Assembly: GCA_949738935.1 (NCBI GenBank)
Contig: CATJCJ010000312.1
Span: forward strand, 1-33,892
Direction: 5' to 3'
From: an uncultured Eubacteriales bacterium
GTDB taxonomy: Bacteria; Bacillota; Clostridia; Lachnospirales; CAG-274
DNA: 33,892 nt
Shown here: one piece after another, positions 14,674-23,070 of the stretch
Position numbering within the stretch: the first letter of the stretch is position 1
How the letters are laid out: every line of letters begins with the position of its first letter
Position numbers and translations under genes: made by a program
Notes under the pieces: generated by a model
Database searches by the model: none
Told to the model about the DNA's origin: nothing
The model's input: only the letters and a program-made list of their open reading frames with translations

Positions 14674-14816
14674 TAGAGTGTATCTGAAAACTAAAGTATG
14701 CGCGAAAAATTATAAAAATGAAACGAAATTGAACTGTTTTCGTTTATTTTCTAATAATTTTTTGGATATTTTGCGTGTATAACCGATAGCTTATGATAGT
14801 TTTCAGATACGCCCTA
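14674..14816. mobile_element. 143-bp MITE-like element, GCGTATCTGAAAAC family
   Basis: The ends TAGAGTGTATCTGAAAACTA (14674-14693) and the complement of TAGGGCGTATCTGAAAACTA (14797-14816) differ at two positions. The interior is a long imperfect palindrome with ACGAAATTGAACTGTTTTCGT at its centre and TTTTTTGGATATTTTG on the right. It closely matches 33561-33704. It lies 80 bases from the preceding element. Confidence 0.75.
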
Positions 14817-14832
14817 GTATGGGAGAAATTCT

Positions 14833-15003
14833 ATACACGCTAACTTAGCGAAAACCTTGAGGCTCTGCCTCAAACTCCGTTCGCTTTTTGAAAAAAGCAA
14901 GGCAAAAACGATAGTTTTTGCTTATTAAAGTTTAGGGGCAAACCCTTTTTAAAGGTCTTGCGGGGTATGGGACAGTGTTCTATGGTTTTAATTTGGTGCG
15001 TAT
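14833..15003. repeat. Hairpin-string repeat copy upstream of lepA
   Basis: The ends are ATACACGCTAACTTAGCGAAAACC and, inverted, GGTTTTAATTTGGTGCGTAT. Internal perfect hairpins are TTGAGGC/GCCTCAA (14857-14873), GCTTTTT/AAAAAGC (14883-14898) and GCAAAAAC/GTTTTTGC (14902-14921). An AAACCCTTT/AAAGG-type hairpin follows near 14941-14960. This copy carries the empty site for the 136-bp insertion seen at 162-297. It ends about 45 bases before the lepA start. I could not identify a clear lepA promoter within or after it. Confidence 0.65.
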
Positions 15004-15048
15004 GGGAAAAAGTTCCGATAAATTTATGGATTTTGAAGGAGGATTAAT

Positions 15049-16863
15049 ATGTCTTTGGATAGACAGTCAAAAATACGAAATTTTAGTATAATCGCTCATA
15101 TAGACCACGGTAAATCAACTCTCGCTGATAGGTTGATTCAAAAGTCTGGTCTTTTGACGGAAAGAGAAATGCAGGAACAAGTTCTTGATAATATGGAACT
15201 TGAGAGAGAAAGAGGTATTACTATTAAAGCTCAGGCTGTTCGGCTTATTTATAAAACTGAAAGCGGACAGGAGTATACTCTTAATCTTATTGATACCCCC
15301 GGACACGTTGATTTTAATTATGAGGTTTCAAGAAGCCTTGCCGCTTGTGATGGCGCTGTTTTGGTTGTTGACGCGGCTCAGGGAGTTGAGGCTCAAACTC
15401 TCGCCAATGTTTATCTCGCTCTTGATAACAATTTGGAAATTTTGCCCGTTATTAATAAAATTGACCTGCCAAGCGCTGACCCGAATAGAGTTAAACAAGA
15501 GATTGAGGATATAATAGGTCTTGACACTTCTGACACTCCCTTGATTTCGGCGAAAGCGGATATTAATATTAAAGAGGTCTTTGACAGGATTATTGAGGAT
15601 ATTCCCGCTCCTGAGGGCAATGAGAACGCTCCTCTTAAAGCGTTGATTTTTGACAGTTTTTATGACGCTTATAAAGGAGTTATCGTTTTTATGAGGGTTT
15701 TTGACGGGGCTGTTAAAAAAGGTACTAAAATAAAGTTTATGGCCACAGGCAAAGAATTTGAGGTTGTGGAAGTCGGAGTCTTTGGTCCGGGTCGATTTAT
15801 TCCAAGTGATGAGCTTCTTGCCGGTGATGTTGGATATCTTACAGCCAGTATTAAAAATGTGTCTGACACAAGAATCGGCGACACAATTACTGAGGTATCA
15901 AGACCTGCTAAAGAGTCTTTGCCGGGATATAAAAAAGTTAATCCTATGGTTTACTGCGGTATTTTTCCGGCTGACGGCTCAAAGTATCAAGACCTTCGGG
16001 ACGCTCTTGAAAAATTGCGGCTTAATGACGCTTCTCTTCAGTTTGAGCCTGAGACTTCTGTTGCTTTGGGATTTGGTTTTCGATGCGGATTTTTGGGGCT
16101 TCTGCACCTTGAGATTATTCAGGAAAGGCTTGAGAGAGAGTATAATCTTGACCTTGTCACTACAGCCCCAAGTGTTATTTATAAGGTTTATCTTACAAAT
16201 GGTGAGGTTAAGGAACTTTCAAATCCCAGTGATATGCCTGATGTTGGGACTATTTTGAAAATGGAAGAACCTATTGTTAAGGCTGAGATTATTTTGCCAA
16301 GTGATTATATTGGCACGGTTATGGAACTTTGCCAGCAAAGGCGGGGAGAATATGTCGGGATGGAGTATATTGAGGAGACAAGAGCCGTTGTTACTTATAA
16401 TCTTCCTCTTAACGAGATTATTTATGATTTCTTTGACGTTCTTAAATCTCGTACAAGAGGATACGCCTCGTTTGATTATGAGCTTATTGGATATCAGGAA
16501 TCTAAACTTGTTAAATTGGATATGATGGTTAATCGAGAGGTTGTTGACGCTCTTTCGTTTATTGTTCATGAGTCTTCCGCTGTTGAGAGGGGAAGAAAAA
16601 TCGCTGAGAAACTTAAAAAAGAAATTCCCAGACATCTTTTTGAGATTCCTATTCAGGCTGCGATTGGAAATAAAATTATAGCGAGAGAGACCGTCAGCGC
16701 TATGAGAAAGGACGTTCTCGCTAAATGTTATGGCGGAGATATTACAAGAAAAAGAAAACTTCTTGAGAAACAAAAAGAGGGTAAAAAACGTATGCGCCAA
16801 ATTGGCAGTGTTGAGGTTCCTCAGTCCGCTTTTATGAGCGTTCTTAAACTTGATGAGGAATAA
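15049..16863 (+). CDS. lepA: Elongation factor 4 (LepA)
   Basis: LepA is a ribosome-associated translational GTPase that back-translocates stalled ribosomes. The 604-residue length is typical. The GTPase motifs are AHIDHGKST (G1, near residue 17), RGITI (G2), DTPGH (G3, near 82) and NKID (G4, near 137). The family-specific C-terminal domain follows, with [66 protein letters not shown], and the terminal tail with [52 protein letters not shown] precedes ATG 15049. It leads an apparent four-gene operon. Confidence 0.97.
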   Translation: MSLDRQSKIRNFSIIAHIDHGKSTLADRLIQKSGLLTEREMQEQVLDNMELERERGITIKAQAVRLIYKTESGQEYTLNLIDTPGHVDFNYEVSRSLAACDGAVLVVDAAQGVEAQTLANVYLALDNNLEILPVINKIDLPSADPNRVKQEIEDIIGLDTSDTPLISAKADINIKEVFDRIIEDIPAPEGNENAPLKALIFDSFYDAYKGVIVFMRVFDGAVKKGTKIKFMATGKEFEVVEVGVFGPGRFIPSDELLAGDVGYLTASIKNVSDTRIGDTITEVSRPAKESLPGYKKVNPMVYCGIFPADGSKYQDLRDALEKLRLNDASLQFEPETSVALGFGFRCGFLGLLHLEIIQERLEREYNLDLVTTAPSVIYKVYLTNGEVKELSNPSDMPDVGTILKMEEPIVKAEIILPSDYIGTVMELCQQRRGEYVGMEYIEETRAVVTYNLPLNEIIYDFFDVLKSRTRGYASFDYELIGYQESKLVKLDMMVNREVVDALSFIVHESSAVERGRKIAEKLKKEIPRHLFEIPIQAAIGNKIIARETVSAMRKDVLAKCYGGDITRKRKLLEKQKEGKKRMRQIGSVEVPQSAFMSVLKLDEE

Positions 16864-16878
16864 AGGAGGAAATTATTT

Positions 16879-17808
16879 ATGAAAAGATTTTTTGCTGTTG
16901 TATTGATTTTGTTATTTTGTTTTATTGAGGCGGCAGGCGTATTTGCTGAGGAAACAGAGGTTTCTGATATTGGGAAAACAAATGAGGAGGTATTTGGAAT
17001 TGGAAAAGCGAATATTCAAAATGTAAAAATTCTTCCAAAAAATGACGCCGCTGATGGAAACGGTTATATTTATTATAACAAAGATGATTTTGAGTGTATT
17101 GATGAGAATTATATCGTGATGTTTGTTGACGGCTGTATTATAAAAGGACCTAAACGCGCTGTGATAGACGGCGGGATATTTATTCCGTTAAGAATTGTCT
17201 CTGAAAGGCTTGGCGCTGAGGTTAAATGGCTTGAGGATACAAGAGAGACAGAGGTTATTGATGGTGAAAATGTTATAAGAGTTAAAGAGGGAGATTTAAA
17301 TGTTCTTTTAAACGACAGGAAAATAATTCTTGATAACGCTCCAAAAGTTATTGATTCTTCTTTTTATGTTCCTATGAGTTTTTTTTCTGACGCTCTTGGG
17401 GCGAAAGCTCTTTATTCTGATGGGGAGGACTTGTCAAAGACACATATAATAAAGAGAATTCCTCATATTATGATAAGCCGTTATAATGAAAAGGCTTTGA
17501 CAATCTCAAAAGAAAAGGCGGTTGAGATTGTTAAAGATGAGCTTATAAAGGCTTATGAAAATAGATATGGAGAGTATATTCCTTTTGGGGAAAATGAGAC
17601 ATTGGAAGAAAACGGTGACGATATTCGGGAAATTATCTCAAATCTTAAGTGTTCTGGAGAAAATGACAGGTATTATGAGATTCCGGTTGTGTTTGATTTT
17701 TGGGTTGATAAATATACAGGAGATATATATGTGTTTTATAATGGGCAGTGTATGAGCATATATTCCTTTGACCCTGAAGACCCTGGCGCTCTGGCTTTCG
17801 CGGGGTGA
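16879..17808 (+). CDS. Secreted copper-amine-oxidase-N-like domain protein
   Basis: The 309-residue product has a signal peptide (about 1-24, ending GVFAEE). Residues about 95-195 are a stalk domain of the copper-amine-oxidase N-terminal type (IFIPLRIVSERLGAEVKWLEDTRETEVIDGENVIRV, then SFYVPMSFFSDALGAKALY). There are no copper or quinone motifs, so the family name does not imply enzyme activity. The C-terminal third (about 215-305) has a helix beginning ISKEKAVEIVKDELIKAYENRYG and ends FWVDKYTGDIYVFYNGQCMSIYSF, resembling a PepSY-like alpha-beta fold; this is inference. It starts 15 bases after lepA behind AAAGGAGG and overlaps the hemW region by the GTGA junction. Confidence 0.75.
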   Translation: MKRFFAVVLILLFCFIEAAGVFAEETEVSDIGKTNEEVFGIGKANIQNVKILPKNDAADGNGYIYYNKDDFECIDENYIVMFVDGCIIKGPKRAVIDGGIFIPLRIVSERLGAEVKWLEDTRETEVIDGENVIRVKEGDLNVLLNDRKIILDNAPKVIDSSFYVPMSFFSDALGAKALYSDGEDLSKTHIIKRIPHIMISRYNEKALTISKEKAVEIVKDELIKAYENRYGEYIPFGENETLEENGDDIREIISNLKCSGENDRYYEIPVVFDFWVDKYTGDIYVFYNGQCMSIYSFDPEDPGALAFAG

Positions 17809-17813
17809 GCGCT

Positions 17814-18953
17814 ATGAGTGGTGGGCTTTTTTGGAAGAGAAAAGCGAGCGTTTATATTCATATTCCGTTTTGTGTTAAAAAATGTTTGTATTGTGATTTT
17901 AACTCTTTTTCCGGAAAAGAAAGTTATTTTGAAAAATATAAAAATTCGCTTGTTAAAGAAATTGAGAGTTTTCAAAATACGGAAGAAATTTTTGTTGAGA
18001 CAATTTTTATTGGGGGAGGAACTCCATCGGTTTTTCCCCCTGAGTTTATTTATAATATTTTAAACTCAATTTGGGACAAGTTTAATGTTGATAAAAATGC
18101 TGAGATTTCTATTGAGGTTAATCCGGGGACTGTCGATTTTAATAAACTATATGATTATAAAAAAATGGGAATAAACAGACTCAGTATCGGTGTTCAGTCT
18201 TTGAGTGACAGGCTATTGAAAACTCTTGGCAGAATCCATAATCGGAAACAGTTTTTTGATTGTTTTGAGGCGGCGAAAAAAGCGGGGTTTGAGAATATTA
18301 ATCTGGATTTGATGTTCGCTTTGCCAGGGCAAACTATTGAGGATTGGGAAGAGACGTTAAAAATAGCTGTTGGAATTGGGACAACCCATTTATCTGTTTA
18401 TAGTCTTATTGTTGAGGAGGGAACGCCTTTCTTTGATTTATTTGAAAATGGAGTTTTGAAAGGTGTTTCTGACGAGATTGACAGAGAAATGTATTATATG
18501 GCGAGAGATATGCTGAAAGAGGCGGGGTTTTGTCAATATGAGATTTCTAATTTCGCTAAGCCTGGTTTTGAGTGCGGGCATAATATTGTGTATTGGAAAC
18601 GGAAAGAATATCTGGGATTTGGTCTTGGAGCGTGCTCTTTCTTTGATGAGAAAAGGTTTCACAATAATTATGATTTATTTCAATATATTGACGGAAAGTG
18701 GTTTGGAGAGAATGAGGAGTTCTCGAGAAATGACGCTTTTTCTGAGTTTATGTTCCTTGGACTTCGTATGAACAGAGGAGTTTTTAGAAAAGAGTTTTAT
18801 GACTATTTTGGAGTTGACCTTGATGAGATTTTTGGAGATAAAATTCAGCTCCTTTTGAAACAGCGGCTTTTGAATGATGACGGAGAGAGAATTTGGCTTA
18901 CAAAGAGGGGAGTTGATGTTTCTAATATGGTGTTTAGGGAATTTTTGATTTAG
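17814..18953 (+). CDS. hemW: Radical SAM heme chaperone HemW
   Basis: HemW is the radical SAM relative of oxygen-independent coproporphyrinogen oxidase that acts as a heme chaperone. YIHIPFCVKKCLYCDFNSF contains the CxxxCxYC cluster motif, followed by ETIFIGGGTPSVFP (SAM binding), NRLSIGVQSLSDRLLKTLGRIH and INLDLMFALPGQT. The C-terminal HemW domain (HNIVYWKRKEYLGFGLGA) is intact. Length is 379 from ATG 17814, which is spaced five bases from the GGTGA that overlaps the upstream stop. A GTG at 17805 overlaps that stop directly and is the alternative. I call HemW rather than HemN because of the length and the pairing with lepA. Confidence 0.9.
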   Translation: MSGGLFWKRKASVYIHIPFCVKKCLYCDFNSFSGKESYFEKYKNSLVKEIESFQNTEEIFVETIFIGGGTPSVFPPEFIYNILNSIWDKFNVDKNAEISIEVNPGTVDFNKLYDYKKMGINRLSIGVQSLSDRLLKTLGRIHNRKQFFDCFEAAKKAGFENINLDLMFALPGQTIEDWEETLKIAVGIGTTHLSVYSLIVEEGTPFFDLFENGVLKGVSDEIDREMYYMARDMLKEAGFCQYEISNFAKPGFECGHNIVYWKRKEYLGFGLGACSFFDEKRFHNNYDLFQYIDGKWFGENEEFSRNDAFSEFMFLGLRMNRGVFRKEFYDYFGVDLDEIFGDKIQLLLKQRLLNDDGERIWLTKRGVDVSNMVFREFLI

Positions 18954-18965
18954 GGGGAAAGAAGT

Positions 18966-20570
18966 ATGGATTTTAAAAATATTATTATGAAATTTGAAAG
19001 TAAAGCGGGAAATATTTTTAATGAATATAAATTGGTGTTGATATGGTCGTTTATTATTATGGCTTTGACTCATATTTATTTTTTTGTGGGAAGATTTATA
19101 AATGAGGATATGCACGGGTATTTAAGAAAAGCTCCCGCGGAAATTGGCTCCGGAAGATATTTTTATGGAGACGCTGAATTCACAATTCTTCCTGTTGTTA
19201 TTTTTATGATTATATTTGTTGAATTGGCTTTGGCTGTGATTCTTGTGCTTAAAATGTTTAGGGTTGATAAAACTATTTATAGTGTTATTATTGCCGCTTT
19301 GATGGTTACTTTTCCATCCTGGAGTTATTCTTTCCCATATATTTTCATGTGGGATTCATATTCGCTTGCTTTGTTGACCGCTGTTTTTTCTGTTTTTATC
19401 GCTAATAGATATAAGTACGGATTTTTTGCGGGAAGTGGTATGTTAGCGTGTTGTCTGGCACTGTATCAGGCGTATGCGGCTGTTTACATAAGCTTGGTTT
19501 TTATGCTTTTAGTATTTGAGTTTATAGAAAATGATTTTAAATCGGCTATGAAAAAAGTCATTAGATTTTTGGCTCTTGGAGTTTTGGGATTTATCATATA
19601 TAAAGCGGGCATATGGTTTTTTGATATTGAGCTGAGCTCTTATAAAGGAGCTGACTCTATGGGTGAAATTCCAATTAATATGATTCCTGCTCTTATTAAA
19701 AGAACTTATGAGGATTTTATACACTTTTTCACGGGAAATAATTTTGGTGTTAAAGGTATCCGTTTTTTCTATGTTCCGACTGTTATCGCATGGACATATT
19801 TAATTTATATTATTTTGGGGTTATTTATATTGTACTCTGTTTTAAAAGAAAAAAAGATTAAAATTAGGAATCTTGTTGTTATCGCTGGTATTATTTTATT
19901 TCTGCCTGTAGCTATTAACTTTGTTGATTTTGCCGCTGTTGAGGCCAGAACAAGTAATCTGAATACATATGCTTTTGTATTTGTGTTTATATTTTCGATT
20001 GTATTGTTTGTCAGATACAGAGGTTTATCTGACGCTAAAGGATATAAGTATTTTTTTTCTAAGAGAATCCTTATTATTTTAAGCTTTATTATAATTGGGT
20101 ATAATTTTTGGCTCAGCAACGCTTATTATCAAAAGGTTGATGTTGTTACGGAAAATACTAAAAGCTTTGAATCCAGGCTTTTGGGAAGATTCGAACAGCT
20201 TGAGGGGTTTGATATAAATACAAAATTTACACTTATAACAGATAATAATTATCTATTAAATAAACATGTTAGACGTGAACATTGGGGTCAGTTTCCATAT
20301 ATAGTTAATGACCAGGGCTATTATGGTTTCTATATTACAGGGTTAAGGGATAAAGAAGTCGTTTCTAATCATAAACATAGACTGCTTATGAAAAATCTTT
20401 TGGGCGTTGAGCTTAATACGGCTTCGGCAGAGGAAATTGAGGAAATTAAAAAAACGGACGAATATAAAAGTATGGGGGTTTATCCCGCTTTTGACAGTGT
20501 TAAGATGATTAATGGAATCGCTGTGGCTAATTTTATTGATAATGGTGATGATGAGAATAAGAATCAGTGA
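18966..20570 (+). CDS. Membrane glucosyltransferase, Glucos_trans_II (GtrII) type
   Basis: The 534-residue product has about ten transmembrane helices between residues 25 and 385. It shows the family features I associate with Glucos_trans_II: an early MHGYLRKAPAEIGSGRY loop outside the membrane, FPSWSYSFPYIFMWDSYSLALL, and CCLALYQAYAAVYISL. A soluble C-terminal region of about 140 residues (VDVVTENTKSFESRLLGRF onward) lies outside the last helix. Proteins of this family move glucose from a lipid carrier onto surface polymers such as O-antigen. Here the acceptor would be a wall or surface glycan, which is inference. It follows hemW by 12 bases with GGGGGAAAG as ribosome site and ends the lepA operon. 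Confidence 0.7.
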   Translation: MDFKNIIMKFESKAGNIFNEYKLVLIWSFIIMALTHIYFFVGRFINEDMHGYLRKAPAEIGSGRYFYGDAEFTILPVVIFMIIFVELALAVILVLKMFRVDKTIYSVIIAALMVTFPSWSYSFPYIFMWDSYSLALLTAVFSVFIANRYKYGFFAGSGMLACCLALYQAYAAVYISLVFMLLVFEFIENDFKSAMKKVIRFLALGVLGFIIYKAGIWFFDIELSSYKGADSMGEIPINMIPALIKRTYEDFIHFFTGNNFGVKGIRFFYVPTVIAWTYLIYIILGLFILYSVLKEKKIKIRNLVVIAGIILFLPVAINFVDFAAVEARTSNLNTYAFVFVFIFSIVLFVRYRGLSDAKGYKYFFSKRILIILSFIIIGYNFWLSNAYYQKVDVVTENTKSFESRLLGRFEQLEGFDINTKFTLITDNNYLLNKHVRREHWGQFPYIVNDQGYYGFYITGLRDKEVVSNHKHRLLMKNLLGVELNTASAEEIEEIKKTDEYKSMGVYPAFDSVKMINGIAVANFIDNGDDENKNQ

Positions 20571-20640
20571 ATTGTCTAGAGAAAATAATTTTTGTCTCAT
20601 ATTTTTTGTTAAAAATATTTACTGGGCGTTGTTCAGACCC

Positions 20641-20676
20641 GCAAACTTTTTGAAAAAAGTTTGAACAAAAACTTTA
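20641..20676. repeat. Hairpin-repeat fragment before glnA
   Basis: CAAACTTTTT-GA-AAAAAGTTTG (20642-20663) is a perfect 10-bp hairpin identical to the fourth hairpin of the element at 12871-13066. It is followed by ACAAAAACTTT, as in that element. The rest of the element is absent. Confidence 0.5.
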
Positions 20677-20720
20677 AATCGCCTATGGCGGTCAAAAATT
20701 GATTCGCGTGAAAAAAAGTA

Positions 20721-20749
20721 TTGACAGCTTGATTTTTCTGTTGTATAAT
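20721..20749 (+). promoter_or_regulatory. glnA promoter (perfect consensus)
   Basis: TTGACA (20721-20726), 17-base spacer, TATAAT (20744-20749). Both hexamers and the spacing are perfect, so initiation near 20756 should be strong. That makes the attenuator in the leader the likely control point. Confidence 0.85.
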
Positions 20750-20758
20750 AATGGCATA

Positions 20759-20817
20759 GAAACGAGGGCGTTTCAATGGAATGGTGAGATTCTGTTGGGA
20801 CGCCTTTATATTTTTTT
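20759..20817 (+). promoter_or_regulatory. glnA leader attenuator with overlapping anti-terminator hairpin
   Basis: A long stem pairs 20765-20782 with 20789-20806: 18 consecutive pairs, five of them G-U, closed by the hexaloop GGTGAG. It is followed by TATATTTTTTT (20807-20817), an intrinsic terminator placed before the glnA ribosome site. A second hairpin, GAAACG/CGTTTC (20759-20774), uses the lower left arm of the terminator, so the two are mutually exclusive. Read as two adjacent hairpins with hexaloops (GAGGGC, then GGTGAG), the layout resembles ANTAR target RNAs. Both loops have G at position four but G, not the expected A, at position one. The neighbouring ANTAR gene supports this reading. 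Confidence 0.7.
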
Positions 20818-20834
20818 GGAAGGAGATTTTTTTG

Positions 20835-22166
20835 ATGGCAAAATATACTAAGCAGGATATAATGAGAATTATTGAGGAGCAGGACGTAAAGTTTATAAGA
20901 CTTCAGTTTACTGATGTTTTGGGCAGTATTAAAAACATCGCTGTTACTGTGTCTCAGCTTCCTAAAATTTTGGAAGAAGGTATGATGTTTGACGGTTCAT
21001 CTATTGAGGGATTTGCCAGAATTGAGGAATCTGATATGTATCTTAAACCAGACCTTGATACTTTTGTGCTTTTCCCTTGGAGACCTCAGCACAGCAGAGT
21101 CGGAAGATTTATCTGTGATGTTTATACTCCTCAGGGGGAGCCTTTTGAGGGAGACCCAAGATACATACTTAAGAAAACTATGGCTGAGGCTAAAGAATTG
21201 GGTTATGATTTTAATGTTGGAAACGAATGCGAGTTCTTCTTGTTCCAGACTGATGAGAATGGCGCTCCGACTACTATTACCAATGATGAGGCCGGATATT
21301 TTGATATGGCGCCTATTGATAACGGTGAGGACGCCAGACGTGAGATTTGTCTTACTCTTGAGGAAATGGGCTATGAAATTGAGGCTTCTCATCACGAGGT
21401 CGCTGAGGGTCAGCATGAAATTGACTTTAAATATGACAATGCTTTGATTACTGCCGACAATGTTATGACTTTTAAACTTACAGTTAAAACTATCGCTAAA
21501 AAGTATGGTCTTCACGCTACTTTTATGCCAAAACCTATTTATGGTATTAATGGTTCTGGTATGCATACAAATATGTCATTGTTTAAAGACGGTCAAAACG
21601 CTTTCTTTGACCCAAATGACTCTTTGCAGCTTAGTAAAACCGCTTACAGCTATATCGCGGGGGTTCTTGAGCACGTTGCCGGAATCACAGCCATTACCAA
21701 CCCCCTTGTAAATTCTTATAAGCGTCTTGTTCCCGGATATGAGGCTCCTTGTTATATCGCCTGGAGCGCCTCTAATCGTTCGGATATTATCAGAATTCCC
21801 GCGTCAAGAGGAGCGGGAACTAGAGTTGAGCTTAGAAGCCCTGACCCGGCGACAAATCCTTATCTTTGCTTGGCGGTTTGTCTCGCCGCCGGTATGGACG
21901 GTATTAAGAGAAATCTTGCCGCTCCGGAAAGTGTTGACGTTAATATGTTTAATATGACCCCTGATGAGAGAAAAGCTATGGGCATTAAGAATCTTCCCGG
22001 AAGTCTTAGAGAGGCTCTTTATGTTATGGAAAAAGACGGGCTCGCCAAAGCTGTATTGGGTCAGCACGCTTATGACGCTTTTGTGAATTGTAAAAAGGCT
22101 GAGTGGGACGGTTTTAGGACATTTGTAAGTCAATGGGAAATTGATGAGTATATTTATCAATATTAA
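20835..22166 (+). CDS. glnA: Glutamine synthetase type I
   Basis: GlnA forms glutamine from glutamate, ammonia and ATP. The GSI signatures are present: the N-terminal [55 protein letters not shown], and [27 protein letters not shown]. The 443-residue length matches the Gram-positive GSI-alpha type, which lacks the adenylylation segment of enteric enzymes. The start at ATG 20835 is fixed by GGAAGGAG (20818-20824) and by homology ([10 protein letters not shown]). A longer reading from 20781 begins inside the leader terminator and is rejected. It is transcribed from its own promoter through the leader attenuator and has a terminator after the stop. Confidence 0.97.
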   Translation: MAKYTKQDIMRIIEEQDVKFIRLQFTDVLGSIKNIAVTVSQLPKILEEGMMFDGSSIEGFARIEESDMYLKPDLDTFVLFPWRPQHSRVGRFICDVYTPQGEPFEGDPRYILKKTMAEAKELGYDFNVGNECEFFLFQTDENGAPTTITNDEAGYFDMAPIDNGEDARREICLTLEEMGYEIEASHHEVAEGQHEIDFKYDNALITADNVMTFKLTVKTIAKKYGLHATFMPKPIYGINGSGMHTNMSLFKDGQNAFFDPNDSLQLSKTAYSYIAGVLEHVAGITAITNPLVNSYKRLVPGYEAPCYIAWSASNRSDIIRIPASRGAGTRVELRSPDPATNPYLCLAVCLAAGMDGIKRNLAAPESVDVNMFNMTPDERKAMGIKNLPGSLREALYVMEKDGLAKAVLGQHAYDAFVNCKKAEWDGFRTFVSQWEIDEYIYQY

Positions 22167-22197
22167 AAGGCATTACAATTTTGTGATTTGGTGTGTT

Positions 22198-22234
22198 GGG
22201 CGTGTCTGATTTTTTTTCGGATACGCCTTTTTTA
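22198..22234 (+). terminator. glnA terminator
   Basis: GGCGTGTCTGA pairs with TCGGATACGCC over 11 positions with two G-U pairs, around an all-T loop, and is followed by six T. The arms resemble the end sequence of the GCGTATCTGAAAAC repeats, so it may derive from one. Confidence 0.8.
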
Positions 22235-22302
22235 CTGGATTTTGAGCGTAAAAATGTTTAGGCTTTGACTCAAACTCCGCGAACTTTTTAAGGAGGGGTT
22301 TT

Positions 22303-22851
22303 ATGACGGATTATAATGTGTTGATTGCTTTCGCTAATGAGAAAATCTCTTATATGGTCGCTAAAATGCTTTCGCTGGAGAATATAAAACCCGCTGTTAT
22401 TTGCTCGAGCGGAGATGTTATTAGGCGGAAGATTGGATATTATAAAGACGGAATTATTATTTGCGGATATAAACTGAAAGATTGTTCTGTTCTTCAGTTG
22501 GCGAAAGATATTCCGGAAGAGTTTGGCATTATTTTAATTGGTAATGCCGCTCAAATTGAGTTATGCGATAATGACAGGATTTTTAAATTGGGAGTTCCTC
22601 TTAAAAAGGATGACCTTATTTGCTCTATTTCTATGCTTTTGAGTTCTCGGCGTGAGGCGGGTTGCGGAAAGGCCGGTTTTCGGGATGACAACGAAAAAAG
22701 AACAATTCAATCCGCGAAAGAGTTTCTTATTGACAAATATTCTATGTCTGAAAATGACGCTCACAGATATATTCAAAAGAAAAGTATGGAATCAGGTATG
22801 CCGGCTTCAGAAATTGCCAAAGCTATTCTCTCTTATAAATTGAAATTTTGA
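22303..22851 (+). CDS. ANTAR-domain RNA-binding antiterminator with degenerate receiver
   Basis: The C-terminal part of this 182-residue product (about 128-180, KRTIQSAKEFLIDKYSMSENDAHRYIQKKSMESGMPASEIAKAIL) is an ANTAR domain, the three-helix RNA-binding module of antitermination proteins. The N-terminal 115 residues follow a response-regulator receiver pattern (YNVLIAFANEKISYMVAKML and PLKKDDLICSISMLL). The acidic pair after the first strand is missing, and the phospho-acceptor region reads GIIICGYKL with no Asp. It is therefore a pseudo-receiver, probably not switched by phosphorylation. It lies directly after glnA, beyond the glnA terminator, with its own AAGGAGGGG site. I infer that it controls the glnA leader. 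Confidence 0.85.
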   Translation: MTDYNVLIAFANEKISYMVAKMLSLENIKPAVICSSGDVIRRKIGYYKDGIIICGYKLKDCSVLQLAKDIPEEFGIILIGNAAQIELCDNDRIFKLGVPLKKDDLICSISMLLSSRREAGCGKAGFRDDNEKRTIQSAKEFLIDKYSMSENDAHRYIQKKSMESGMPASEIAKAILSYKLKF

Positions 22852-22954
22852 GGGTTTTAAACAGGTTGTTGGAGTGTATATAGTGTGTTGGTAGAGTTAA
22901 TGTATTTTTTACAGTATTTTTCTTTACAATATTATTAATTTTTTAAATTATAGT

Positions 22955-22983
22955 TTGTTATTATTAAAATATAATGGTATAAT
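22955..22983 (+). promoter_or_regulatory. Promoter for the large SLH protein
   Basis: TTGTTA (22955-22960), 17-base spacer, TATAAT (22978-22983). A second TATAAT at 22970-22975 lies in the spacer and could also be used. Confidence 0.5.
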
Positions 22984-22993
22984 GGTTATGTTG

Positions 22994-23020
22994 AAATGTT
23001 TTGTTTGATGTGAAACATTT
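22994..23020 (+). other. Leader hairpin of the large SLH gene
   Basis: AAATGTTT (22994-23001) and AAACATTT (23013-23020) form a perfect 8-bp stem at the expected 5' end of the transcript. It lies about 50 bases before the start codon. A 5' stem of this kind can stabilise an abundant mRNA, which is inference here. Confidence 0.45.
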
Positions 23021-23070
23021 TTGACATAACTTTTTTTATTTTTCGCAGTTTACGCGATTGGAGGTTTAGT

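Noticed and set aside
17814-18953. Calling the radical SAM gene hemN (coproporphyrinogen oxidase)
   Set aside because: The length, the short N-terminus before CxxxCxYC and the link to lepA fit HemW, and no other heme-synthesis genes are nearby.
20781-20834. Eighteen-residue N-terminal extension of glnA
   Set aside because: The ATG at 20781 lies in the leader terminator stem without a ribosome site, while ATG 20835 has GGAAGGAG and matches the family start.
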